Below, piece by piece: positions 10,742 to 20,458 of a DNA stretch of 64,000 bases (positions are counted from its first letter, which is position 1; the number at the start of each line of letters is the position of its first letter). The notes below the pieces were generated by a model. It searched no databases. It was not told where the DNA came from and was given only the letters and a program-made list of their open reading frames with translations. Source of the stretch: Cladophialophora immunda (Eukaryota > Ascomycota > Eurotiomycetes > Chaetothyriales > Herpotrichiellaceae); NCBI RefSeq assembly GCF_000835495.1, contig NW_015622545.1:2124777-2188776 (forward strand), written 5' to 3'. The position numbers were made by a program, and so were the translations under genes.

Positions 10742-13435
10742 ATGGCTCTATCCAGAGCACCAGCCCTTGAGCCTGCTGCGGGCTTTTCGCTCGATTCAAG
10801 ACCCGAGCGGCCTGATCGAGTGCCTCTTGCAAAAGGAGAATTCTCCGTTGCGTCCAGAGCTTTGGCTCTATCGAGCTATTTCTTGTCGGGCGCTTTGGCT
10901 ATCAATGTCTCTCAGTTCCTGGGAGCTCCATTGCGAGCAATCAACGAGGACTGGTACAATGCATGGATTGCTTTCACCAAGCAATCCTTCGGACTGCTCA
11001 CAATGACCCTCACCCAAACATTTGCGCCGACAAAGGTTATCGTCTCTGGAGACAAATCGGTGCGAGGACAACTCTTGAAGTCGACCGAGGGAGATCTGAT
11101 TTTGGATTTTCCAGAACGGCTTGTTCTCATTGCAAATCATCAAATCTACACCGATTGGCTTTACCTGTGGTGGATAGCCTATTGTAATGGTATGCATGGT
11201 CGCCTTTACATTATCCTAAAGGAATCGCTGCGTAAGATTCCCGTTATAGGATGGGGCATGCAGTTGTACCAATTCATCTTCTTGAAGCGCAATTGGGAAC
11301 AGGACAAGCCTAATATGGCCAGCGCACTGCAAAAACTCAATAAGCCTACAGATCCAATGTGGCTTCTACTCTTTCCAGAAGGGACTAACCTTGCTCCCAG
11401 CACTCGCAAACGAAGCGCTGAATGGGCAAAGAAGAACAATATTCCGGACACGAGGCACGTCCTTTTACCTCGAAGCACGGGCCTGCAATTTTGTCTCGAG
11501 GAGCTCAAGGACACTGTGGACTACCTCTACGACTGTACTATAGTTTATGAAGGTGTTCCACGTGGGCAGTACGCACAAGACATCTTCACGCTGAAAGCAG
11601 GCTATTTGGAAGGCCGGCCTCCAAAATCGGTCAGCATGCATTGGCGCCGATTTGCGGTCAAGGAGATCCCACTTCACAGTGACAGAGCATTCGAACTCTG
11701 GCTCAGAGCCCGCTGGCGCGAAAAGGATGTCATGATTGAAGAGTACTACCAGACTGGCAAACTCCCAGCCGATTATGGCGCCACGAAATATAAATCTGGC
11801 AAGGTCATTCGGGGATGTGGACACATGGAAGTCCCCATCCGCGCAAGTCATTGGTACGAATTTCTCCAGATCTTTGCGCCGATGGGGATCCTGGCAATGA
11901 TTCTGTACATCTTCTACGGAGATCTGCCGAAGCGATTCTGGAAGAGCATTAACAAGCAAGCCCTTCAAACAGGGACAGAAGATATCAAGAAAGCCGGCGT
12001 ACAGGCCGGGAAGGGGGTTCAGTCTGCTTCTTCCGCTTTAGGTGGCTTGACGTTGGACTCATTATTCGAACCCGGGAAGCAGGAGGAAACATTCGCAGCC
12101 GGTGCAGTGGCGGTGCAGAAGCTGCTCACCTCGCCCCAGGCACAAACTGTCCTCAACCGAGCCGACTTCATCCAGGCGTTCTTATCAGATCCCCAAAAGA
12201 TGGTGCAGGACAGCATTACGGATAGGCAGCAGAATTTTATGCAACAACTGGCTCAAGAAGAAGCCAAGAGACAACAAGGGAGTGTAGCTTCTGCTGGTCG
12301 CACGGCTCCACTGAAATCTGTCACCAACACGACGGCCAAAGGCGATTTTTGGAACCAAGTCGAAGCGGAAGAGAAGAGCAGGCATGGCTCCGTCACCTCC
12401 GCGGCCCCGAAAAAGGGTACATTTTGGAATGATATGGATGCCGAAGAGCAGAGCAGACGAGGCTCTGTCATATCCGTCCCGATATCAACGAGCTCCAAAC
12501 AATCAAAGGGCACATTCTGGCAGGATCTCAAGGCCGCAGAGGAAAAGAAGGCAAAGAATACCACATCAGCAACGACGAAGCCACCTTTGATGAAGAGTGG
12601 AACCAGGAATCTTGCTCTTCCAAAGGGAACTTTCTGGGATGCAGTGAAGGCCGAGGAGAACAGTCGGTATGGGACGGTGAGGACCTTGTCGAGCAATGCA
12701 TCCACGGCTGTTGCATCCACAAACTCGACGTCAGGAAAGTCAGTACAAGACTCGTACTCGAAGGCCGGGTTGGCAAAAGCTCCCGCGAAGCTCAACCCGA
12801 GTCCAGCGAAAAAACTGCCCCCCATACAAAATGCGTCAAAGACAACAAATGGGCAGAAGACAACGGCGGCCGCACTTCCCGCTAGGAAAGCGAGTACTAT
12901 CGTAACTTCTCCCGCAGTGCCGAAAAAAACAGGGACATTGACCACGACGACGACAAATCTGAGCAAGAAACCTGGAGCCTCAGCCTCGGGCCGTTCAAAA
13001 CCAGCTCCAGCAGCTGCGAGAAACAAACCAGGCATAATTACAAACACCCCATCGAAAACGACCCCTCTCAAACCGTCGCCATCTGTCTCCAAGCCTTCGA
13101 AACAGACAGCAGCAGCACCAACGGCGACGGCTTCCACGAACTCCACTCCTGCGCAAAAGCCCAAGATCAACACTAAAGCCAATGCCCCCCCTTTGAAGAA
13201 CAAAACCAATACCTCTGTACCAGGAACAACTGCACCAGCCCCGAAAACACCCGTCGAGCGGAGCAAAGCAGGGGCAAATCCTACAAGACCCTCACCAGCC
13301 ACGAAGAAACCTGCGGGGACGGCGGGGGCGAAGACAAATGCAAGTCCAAAGACCGGCAGCGTCAGTAATCCTGCGGTGGGCATAAAGACCCAGACGAAGA
13401 ACAATGGTCCTGGGCCGTCGAAGCTGAAGAGTTGA
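10742..13435 (+). CDS. Lysophospholipid acyltransferase (PlsC/LCLAT1-like) with a long disordered C-terminal tail
   Basis: Intronless, 897 residues. Residues about 30-400 form the acyltransferase: an N-terminal hydrophobic segment (LALSSYFLSGALAINV), the catalytic NHQIYTDW (H133-x4-D138), a central hydrophobic stretch, LLLFPEGT (block III, F211-T215) and a second hydrophobic segment near residue 380 (FAPMGILAMILYIFYG). This matches the LPLAT_LCLAT1-like group (yeast Cst26/Psi1, animal AGPAT3-5 and LCLAT1), which transfer acyl chains to lysophospholipids at the ER. The remaining about 500 residues are unusual: five copies of an about 25-residue FW-x4-AEE-x-SR-x-GSV unit, then a Ser/Thr/Pro/Lys/Ala-rich tail with coding-strand low complexity. 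The tail has no known function. Confidence 0.88.
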   Translation: MALSRAPALEPAAGFSLDSRPERPDRVPLAKGEFSVASRALALSSYFLSGALAINVSQFLGAPLRAINEDWYNAWIAFTKQSFGLLTMTLTQTFAPTKVIVSGDKSVRGQLLKSTEGDLILDFPERLVLIANHQIYTDWLYLWWIAYCNGMHGRLYIILKESLRKIPVIGWGMQLYQFIFLKRNWEQDKPNMASALQKLNKPTDPMWLLLFPEGTNLAPSTRKRSAEWAKKNNIPDTRHVLLPRSTGLQFCLEELKDTVDYLYDCTIVYEGVPRGQYAQDIFTLKAGYLEGRPPKSVSMHWRRFAVKEIPLHSDRAFELWLRARWREKDVMIEEYYQTGKLPADYGATKYKSGKVIRGCGHMEVPIRASHWYEFLQIFAPMGILAMILYIFYGDLPKRFWKSINKQALQTGTEDIKKAGVQAGKGVQSASSALGGLTLDSLFEPGKQEETFAAGAVAVQKLLTSPQAQTVLNRADFIQAFLSDPQKMVQDSITDRQQNFMQQLAQEEAKRQQGSVASAGRTAPLKSVTNTTAKGDFWNQVEAEEKSRHGSVTSAAPKKGTFWNDMDAEEQSRRGSVISVPISTSSKQSKGTFWQDLKAAEEKKAKNTTSATTKPPLMKSGTRNLALPKGTFWDAVKAEENSRYGTVRTLSSNASTAVASTNSTSGKSVQDSYSKAGLAKAPAKLNPSPAKKLPPIQNASKTTNGQKTTAAALPARKASTIVTSPAVPKKTGTLTTTTTNLSKKPGASASGRSKPAPAAARNKPGIITNTPSKTTPLKPSPSVSKPSKQTAAAPTATASTNSTPAQKPKINTKANAPPLKNKTNTSVPGTTAPAPKTPVERSKAGANPTRPSPATKKPAGTAGAKTNASPKTGSVSNPAVGIKTQTKNNGPGPSKLKS
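12233..12690 (+). repeat. Protein-coding tandem-like repeat in the acyltransferase tail
   Basis: Five degenerate copies in the acyltransferase frame: FMQQLAQEEAKRQQGSV, FWNQVEAEEKSRHGSV, FWNDMDAEEQSRRGSV, FWQDLKAAEEKKAKN and FWDAVKAEENSRYGTV. Four are introduced by KG(T/D). Spacing is about 25-39 codons. R-x-(G)-S/T makes candidate basophilic kinase sites. Confidence 0.8.
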
Positions 13436-14123
13436 AAAAAGGACATGGAGAAAGGGGACATATTTGCCCTGAAAGGAGGATGGAAGCAGGTCACGCACAA
13501 GCATCACTTGGGTTTGCTACACTTTGTGTTTGTCGAGGTGGCTATGCATGCGTTTGCTGCTGCTGCTGTATACCCTGCGCCTCTTTTCTGCCATGCCATG
13601 TCATGTCGTGATACATTGCGGCATGCGATATTGTGATTGTACACTGTAGTATGATACCCAATGTTTCACAGAACGTTCACAAATATCACCAACGCCAGGG
13701 GTGTCCTGGTCGCGCCAACAGCAGAAGGCCTTCTTAAACCAGCTGTTTCTCCACGTCTTAAAACCCCCCTGTATACACATATATAACTTCGTCAAGCCCG
13801 TCTACTACCGGTATAGTCGTATTCCACCCGAGTGTCTAGTCGGCCGGGACCCCACCAAGGCTGTATCGAAAGGCTTGTCTTCCACATTCTTTGTTCATTC
13901 TCATTGTTTTGATCGCCTCGCTGCAGCTTCTGGATCGAACCTGTCACGCAAGGCCGGGGGAGTGGTGGGCACGTGCCTCAATAGCCTCGTGAAGACGCGA
14001 AAGCGCGTTGACGCGGTGGTGAATGGACAGAATCCGTCACTTGTTCCTTGGATATCCTTGATCAACTCACAGATCTGAGATTCTAGCATTCTATCCGTTA
14101 CGCATTTTTCACTTATCTAGACT
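13436..14123. other. Intergenic region, probably containing the true 5' end of the BTB-like gene
   Basis: Follows the acyltransferase stop. The next gene has no in-frame ATG in its first visible exon, so an upstream exon may lie here (for instance an ATG at about 14023). I could not fix it. No other gene was seen. Confidence 0.35.
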
Positions 14124-15319
14124 TTGCTCATTCAGCTCTTCATCTCTCTGCCCTTCGGTGGTCTCCTTAGGCTGTTCTTCGATATATCCAGCTTGATTGT
14201 GTGGACGGCCAATTACCTCGTCAAGACAATCTCAACGGCACAGACATCGACTTACAGTGTGGGCCCCGTTCGAACGCCACAGAAAGCCTCCGGAGCATCT
14301 CCCTATCAACCCTACGATACCGATGTCTTCGCAAGCAGCTTCATTGACGGCGGTGGAGCTCAAAAAGTAAGTTCTCATAAAAGATCCAATCTGGTTACCA
14401 CCTGCCTGGCCAGCGATGTCCAGATCCGTCACAGCAAGTTGACAATGAGATTGAATGTAGCCTCCCGCGGGGGGAAACCATCACCGTTCTCTACAAAGAC
14501 AAAGATGAGGCCGATGATGATAATCTTCTTATCGTGAACGAAAAGTTCCCGAAGAGCATCGCAACAGCCTTCTCAACTAAATGGAATGCTGAACTTCCTG
14601 CTGTGAGTAAGAAGAGAGTTGGCGACATCCAAAGCGTCCCTGTCGATTCAGTTGTTGTCACTGGTGGGAACTATGGCCTGTGGCGTGAAATCATCAACTG
14701 GATGCTTGGAAGTTGCCAGGGATTTGGGTTTGCTCAAACTCCAAGTCAAAGATTCAAGCCATATTCATTCCAATTCTTCGTCCGCGAATGCGCTGCGTCC
14801 ATCGGATGTGATACTCTCCAGGAACGAGCGAGTAAGAGGATGGAGCGCATTTGTGTGGAGCAAGTGCATTCAGAGGACGTTCGTACCCTTTGGCTCGTCG
14901 ATCCGCCAAATGAGGAGATGAGAACTTTTCTTGTTGAGCATATTGCTGTTCGGCTGTGGGAGAAGCGACTCAAGGCAAAAAGCGCATATTGGACACTGCG
15001 AGAGGAATTTCCTGACCTGAATGAACGGATCGACGTTTTCCTTGCTCAGATGAAGCATGACACTCCCGGTGATCTTCGAGGGGACAAACGGGAGAGGCCT
15101 GGAAAGCAAGGCGGTAACGACACGGCAAAGAAGGACGGCGCTGCAAAGGCCCGAGCGAAGGCCCAGAAGGGACAGCAAGAAGACGGCGACGAGGCTCAGA
15201 CGATTACCTTGAAGATGGAAGTCGTGAGGAAGGCCACCAAAAAAAGCCCTGCTTATGCGAAGTTGGATCTTGCTTCCATCGGCGTCACGAAAGAGCAATT
15301 CTGTGGTCCGAGATATTAG
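14124..15319 (+). CDS. BTB-like domain protein, fungal (5' end unresolved)
   Basis: Two visible exons (about 14124-14366 and 14435-15319) join in phase through a 68-bp GT-AG intron and give about 375 codons. The stretch from PYDTDVFASSF through GETITVLYKDKDEADD and the IVNEKFPKSI region resembles fungal BTB-like proteins, in which a degenerate POZ-type domain precedes a helical part. The conserved-looking core continues with NYGLWREIINWML and VHSEDVRTLW. The C-terminus is a basic Lys/Ala/Glu linker. The start codon is missing from the frame, so either an upstream exon exists or the hydrophobic stretch LIQLFISLPFGGLLRLFF is not coding. Family BTB proteins act as adaptors; no role can be assigned. 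Confidence 0.6.
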
Positions 15320-17012
15320 ACCAAAGCTCCCGGTGGGCGGCGTATACAACAGGTTTTCTGCACAGTGCTGTGGCCCAATGGTAAAAGGTGAAAAGTGGAC
15401 GAGAGCTGGCATATCCGTTCGACAGAACAACTTCAGGACATCGGCCATCATAGTCCCGTGCTTCTCCACCTCTTCGACTGAGACGTTCTTGATCGCCTGG
15501 GCAATAGCAGCCAGAGGAGGATACCGTGCTGTCAGAGATTGCGTGCATGGACGTCAAGGAAGAGGTCAGTGGGACTGTGCTCGGGAGCGTGGGAGAGAAG
15601 GAGGCGGGGGGCGCAGAGTGGATGCGGTTGATGTCCTCGCCGGAGAGAGATTCCACGATTCCACCTCTTACAGCGACAAGTCAATCGGCTGCAACGCCGT
15701 TGGCTTCTGATACCAGGCGCATCGGTTTTTTGGGGAAGGAAGATGAACTGCCAAGTAGATATGAATGACACTTTTTTACGGCGGTGGATGCACAAAGTTC
15801 TACGCCGCATGCAGCCCGCATCACGTCGAGCCGTTGCGGTGACACGGGCAGTGACTGCATGGAATGCAGAGATGAAGTCTGGAACTGAATGCAAAGCCCC
15901 TGCAGGAAAACCATCCGACCGAATGGCAATATAGGAGGACGGAGGAGGACCCCAACACGCCACCAGAACTCGCTTGTTCGGCGTAAGCTCCAGGGGCCGG
16001 CAAGGCCTAACAAGAGATGAAACCAGCTAAACTGATAGGCACCGTAGGCTTAGTCCAGCGCCTTCCTTTAACTGGACAAGGAGGGAGAATTTAGTTAAGA
16101 CTAGCCCAAGCCGATGGGCCTAGTAGGCCAAGACCCACCGCTCTGCACCACCCCAGCTTGACAGGTGCCACCAGTGCCACACGCCTAATCCAGATACAGA
16201 TGCGACGACAACGAGAAGCGCATCTCTCGTGCAGATATCTCCAAAAGTTTTTTCTGTTGCTTGACCAAAGCGTGCCCTGTTGCATGCCGTCGGCGCTTCC
16301 CCTTTCCCACAGCCCTCGAATGAGAGAGACAGAAAGTGAAAGCTGCAGATCACAATCATCTCCGTCACCGCTTCCCACCACCATCACCACCACGACGAGC
16401 GACGAACACCATCACCATCAACACCAACGCCAACGCCAACCAACCAACGCCATCGCCGCTTCCTGGCAGAAACCCAGCTGGTCTCAGTAGCGGCCGCAGT
16501 CAAACAACCGATCGGATCGTCGATTTGTGTGGCGGCCATTGTCCTTTCCACACCCTCAACTCAGCCTAGGCGCAGGGAGGCGCTTGCCCCATAGCAAGAC
16601 GATCCCTGCAAACCTCGTTATCTCCAGGTTTTAACGCATCCTTGGTTCTCCAGAGTCAAAAATAATTCACCTCCATCCGGCATCTCTCAACCAGTCCCTC
16701 GTATCTCCTCTCCTCTCCCACAGCTCGTGGTCGGCTGGCCGCCAAATTTGGGGCTTTTCACATCTGCGTCGAGGTCCAAGGAAGGCCGCATCATAAGCTT
16801 CACGTACCGCCTCCAGTGAATCCGAGGGCACGGGCACCGGGCGAGGGTGAAGAATGCCCGAGCGGGTTTGACACCCCAAGAAAACAAGTCCCGGGGAACA
16901 GCAAACTCTACCGAAAATTCCCAAGAGCCAAATCCTCCTCAGACTAGCAAGGCTTTGATGCCGGTATCAAGGCTCGTCCTGGGTGAGCTGATGGCAAGCT
17001 CGAGTTAAGAAA
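15320..17012. other. Long gene-poor stretch upstream of the DENN gene
   Basis: About 1.7 kb. The first part should hold the 3' UTR of the BTB-like gene. From about 16150 on it looks like promoter and leader of the DENN gene, with a CAC/CAA-type low-complexity tract at about 16371-16445 and CT-rich patches near 16700. ORFs on both strands lack features. Confidence 0.45.
16371..16445 (+). repeat. CAC/CAA-rich simple sequence
   Basis: Degenerate trinucleotide tract (accaccatcaccaccacgac, then caacaccaacgccaacgcc). It lies in non-coding sequence, probably the promoter or 5' UTR of the DENN gene. Confidence 0.7.
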
Positions 17013-20000
17013 ATGCCGTCAACGCCAGAAACCCCCGAGTCGGCTCGACCACTTGCAGATCACTTCTGGATTGCCGGTCTCGACAGCCAACAACTGGTAG
17101 ATGCCTTCTCCCAACCGCGATGGTCTCACGATCACTTCGACACTAATGGCGTCGACTTCTCCATCAAAGAAGAGGCCTCTGCCGACAATGAGCAGTCGTC
17201 CATCCTCCAGTCTCCCCGAGCCTCGATTGGCCATTCCAGACATGACTCGTACCAGAGACTCTCGCAGCTCTCCGATGAGGCCAGGGAGACCATTCAGAGC
17301 CTCCACGAGGCAACGAAGTCCCGCAGCAATCGGAGTAGTCTCACCATTCGAGCGGCTGCTGGCCCTGCCTCCGATGCCCGAATGTCCTCATTGATATCAG
17401 AAGCGGATTTCGAGAAAGCCATGACCAAGTTCGCCACTGACCGAGACGCCTTCTATCTGGACCTAACGTTTCATCCAAATGAAAGCACCAAGCCGGCTCG
17501 ATCCAAGTCGCGCCCCAAGACTCAGAAGATCATTGCTCAAGATGAGTCTACCCCGGTTCCCAACCGCAATTTTGGAAGCATCCGAAGACACCTTTCCTTC
17601 AAAGACATGTCCAGTACGAAACGCCAGCCATCTATGGCTCGACGGACGTCAACACGTACTTCTCGTAGGATGAGCAGTTACAACTCCGTCATACCCAGCC
17701 CAGAGACCTTCCACAGTTCTCCGGACCAGCATCCACTAATGCGAAAATTCGAACCCGTGTTGCTGGAGAGATATCCTCGGCCTAGCACTTTCGACAAACA
17801 TCAGAGCAGAGCACCATTCCCAGATTACGTGCCTATGTTTGCTTTTCCCAATGATATCAAGATTGTGGCGGCGGACACCAGACCGAGGTCAATTTGGCAT
17901 GAATTCTCCATGACCGCAGCGGACAATTCGAGACTGACGGCGGTGACGGTCATAATATGGATTCCAGTGAACCGCGATCTTGCCGCGGATTTGGAAAAGA
18001 GGTGTGAGCAATGGAGGAAAGCTCATATGTCGGAGGCTGAGCGAGAAATGGCGACTTCGCTTGCAGAGAGATTGGCGGCAGAAAGTGCAAAATTGTCTAG
18101 GCTACTAACACAACTGCCCCAACTCTCACCAGATTCAGCGGAAAGAGAGGCTTTGGAGGATGAAATAGGTACAGTCGAAGAAAAAATCGCTGTCATGTCT
18201 GACATGCTCAGGCCATTGCGGCACAGTTCGGAGTCGGATATTCAAGGGCTTGCTGGTGGCGAAATTCGTTTCTGGATCCCAAGAGCTTACGGTATCTTGG
18301 GAAAGGACAAGTCTATGGCAAATTTCTGGCGGCAGTGGCTTCGCGCGATTGTTGTCCCCATGACCGATGGTGGAGTTTTGCGAGTGCCAGCAAGCTCCCC
18401 TAAAGTCGGCATGTGGCAGCCGTTGGAGAGATATGTTGCAGCGCTGTGCCTCGAAGCACCCTGTCCAGTATCGTCCAAGACTCAAGTCCAAATCCCGATA
18501 CGAGAGCTCCAACTATATGCAAAAAAGGAGGCGGCAAATGAACTCCCCGGAAGCAGAACGACCGATCTGTATCCTCTATTTCGGGCTCTCACGATTCCCA
18601 ACATTATCCTTCTTATCGAATACGTCTTATCCGAATCCAGGATCATTCTCCTTTCTGCCCACGTCGCGATGCTTCAATTGGTCAGCAAAGCTATCCTGGA
18701 ACTTGTTTGGCCCTTTGAATGGACGGGAATCTACATCCCGGTGCTGCCATCACGTTTAGTACAAGCTTTGGATGCGCCTTGCCCTTACATCTGCGGCATC
18801 GATCGCAAATACGAAAAGTACGACCTTCCTGATGACGATTATGTTTTGGTCGATTTGGATAAGAATGAGTTGCACAGTACGGCACCCCCGCCGTTCCTAC
18901 CGAAGCAGCAACGCAGAAAATTGATGTCTCTGCTTTACCAAGCTGCGCCGCTGCACCAAAATTTTGGAGTGGCTCCGGGACCCCCTTCATATGCTATGGA
19001 GACATACCCGTATGACGCCTTTTCTGCGGAACTCGAGTCTACGTTCACTGCCGTCGCCAAATCCACGAATCTAGATAAACTCGCGAGTCTCAGCTCCACT
19101 ACATTCGGTCCGCAAGCCGCTATTGACACCATTCGACGTTCACCACTGTTGAACGTTTTTCTTGCTTCTACACCAACCAGGGGAAAGAGCACTGATCGTC
19201 CCAGAACATCGTCAACAGCCAGACACTCTACATTCACAGATTCCGACAATCAGTCTCCCATCGCTCCCAACTTCCCTCTGACGCCTGGTTCTGGTCCATC
19301 ACGAACCGACTCCGGGTATGCTCTTCAGACTTCTCTCAAGGAGAAGAGATCCGGTCACTTCGACTCACTGTCAAAAAGAAGCTTCTCCGGGTCTACTCAC
19401 ATGATTCGGAAGGCTAGCATTCCGTTTGTGAAACACAATGCAAGCCCCTCTTCGAGCACTACGCTTTCAGAAAATCGAAATGGGTCAATGTATGCACCTT
19501 CTACCTACGCACAGTCGACCCTAGCAGCCTCAACAATTATGCCTGGAATGAGCACACAGCCCGTGCGGAATGGCGAAGGTACATATTGGTCTGAGGGTCA
19601 TTGTCTACAATGGAGGGCATCGGATGGTCCATCTACTTGTCTCCTTTGCGATGAAAAGGCACCAGATGGATACTATCGATGTTCCGGCTGTGGTTTCGTC
19701 GTTCACGATCGCTGTATTCAGAACCTCTCCGTTGTCTGCTCTGCGGCCTTCTACCCCGATCAGATCCGCGCCGCCTTTGTGCGGTGCATGGCCAGCTTGT
19801 TGTATACCTACCGAAAATGCATGCAGCCTGCACCTCCACAGAAGAAGAAGCTGGGGGCTGTGTACTCCTTTGACAATGACGCCTTCCTACGGAATCTACC
19901 CCCCGACCATGCTGCATACATGGGAATGCTGCAACAAACCCAAGCTTGGAACGAATTCATCATGGACCGTGAAGAGAAAACATCGACACCCTCGATAGCT

Positions 20001-20372
20001 CTGTTCGATGCTATTATCATGGCAAAACGTCGGCGAGCTGGATTGCGGTCGAGTCTTCCTAGTCTCAGTCTCAATAGGAAAAGCTTTATGGCATGGGCAC
20101 CCTCTGGAGGCATGCACACCGACATACTCTCGGATGCGTCTCAACATCAATGGAGGATAGTCGCAGTACCGTCTAGTACCGATCGTCCGGAGCTGGGCGC
20201 TGCGGCAAAGGGACGTGACTATCATACCATTGTCACACGAACCCCAGCGAAGCTGGAGGATGGTTTGTTCAAGCAAGATGAAAAGGTTCCGAATTTGCCT
20301 ACAATTCCTAAGAGATCGAGGATCAGCATACTGACCGGTAAAATGAACGGGCTCGGCATGCACGCCCCGTGA
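17013..20372 (+). CDS. DENN-domain protein with a C1 zinc finger (putative Rab GEF)
   Basis: Intronless, 1119 residues. A disordered Ser/Arg-rich N-terminus (1-245) precedes the uDENN part (FEPVLLERYPRPSTFD, then YVPMFAFPNDI, about 246-330). A coiled-coil-like insert (about 330-400) follows, then the central DENN lobe (IRFWIPRAYGILG near 415, LFRALTIPNIILL near 521, WTGIYIPVLP and YICGIDRKYE near 590). A Ser-rich linker leads to a perfect C1 pattern, H-x12-C-x2-C-x10-C-x2-C-x4-H-x2-C-x7-C, at about 863-911. A dDENN-like helical part (AAYMGMLQQTQAWNEFI) follows. DENN proteins are GDP/GTP exchange factors for Rab GTPases on endomembranes. C1 may bind lipid, but the ligand is unknown. The 3' end converges on the TRAPPC13-like gene 86 bp away. 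Confidence 0.9.
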   Translation: MPSTPETPESARPLADHFWIAGLDSQQLVDAFSQPRWSHDHFDTNGVDFSIKEEASADNEQSSILQSPRASIGHSRHDSYQRLSQLSDEARETIQSLHEATKSRSNRSSLTIRAAAGPASDARMSSLISEADFEKAMTKFATDRDAFYLDLTFHPNESTKPARSKSRPKTQKIIAQDESTPVPNRNFGSIRRHLSFKDMSSTKRQPSMARRTSTRTSRRMSSYNSVIPSPETFHSSPDQHPLMRKFEPVLLERYPRPSTFDKHQSRAPFPDYVPMFAFPNDIKIVAADTRPRSIWHEFSMTAADNSRLTAVTVIIWIPVNRDLAADLEKRCEQWRKAHMSEAEREMATSLAERLAAESAKLSRLLTQLPQLSPDSAEREALEDEIGTVEEKIAVMSDMLRPLRHSSESDIQGLAGGEIRFWIPRAYGILGKDKSMANFWRQWLRAIVVPMTDGGVLRVPASSPKVGMWQPLERYVAALCLEAPCPVSSKTQVQIPIRELQLYAKKEAANELPGSRTTDLYPLFRALTIPNIILLIEYVLSESRIILLSAHVAMLQLVSKAILELVWPFEWTGIYIPVLPSRLVQALDAPCPYICGIDRKYEKYDLPDDDYVLVDLDKNELHSTAPPPFLPKQQRRKLMSLLYQAAPLHQNFGVAPGPPSYAMETYPYDAFSAELESTFTAVAKSTNLDKLASLSSTTFGPQAAIDTIRRSPLLNVFLASTPTRGKSTDRPRTSSTARHSTFTDSDNQSPIAPNFPLTPGSGPSRTDSGYALQTSLKEKRSGHFDSLSKRSFSGSTHMIRKASIPFVKHNASPSSSTTLSENRNGSMYAPSTYAQSTLAASTIMPGMSTQPVRNGEGTYWSEGHCLQWRASDGPSTCLLCDEKAPDGYYRCSGCGFVVHDRCIQNLSVVCSAAFYPDQIRAAFVRCMASLLYTYRKCMQPAPPQKKKLGAVYSFDNDAFLRNLPPDHAAYMGMLQQTQAWNEFIMDREEKTSTPSIALFDAIIMAKRRRAGLRSSLPSLSLNRKSFMAWAPSGGMHTDILSDASQHQWRIVAVPSSTDRPELGAAAKGRDYHTIVTRTPAKLEDGLFKQDEKVPNLPTIPKRSRISILTGKMNGLGMHAP

Positions 20373-20458
20373 AAGCTCGACCCAAGATCTTTTGACACCG
20401 GCACCTTGTCCAAGACAAATATGGTTACCAGATCCAAGAGTCGCCAAAAAGGAAGCTC

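Noticed and set aside
12253..13500. 415-codon open frame on the minus strand opposite the acyltransferase tail
   Set aside because: Low-complexity mirror of a Ser/Thr/Lys/Pro coding tail (Phe/Val/Gly/Ala-rich product), no domain; a shadow of the real gene.
14603..14651. Possible intron in the BTB-like gene (donor gtgagt, acceptor ttcag)
   Set aside because: Removing 49 bp would shift the frame and destroy the conserved-looking VVVTGGNYGLWREI segment; the unspliced frame is continuous.
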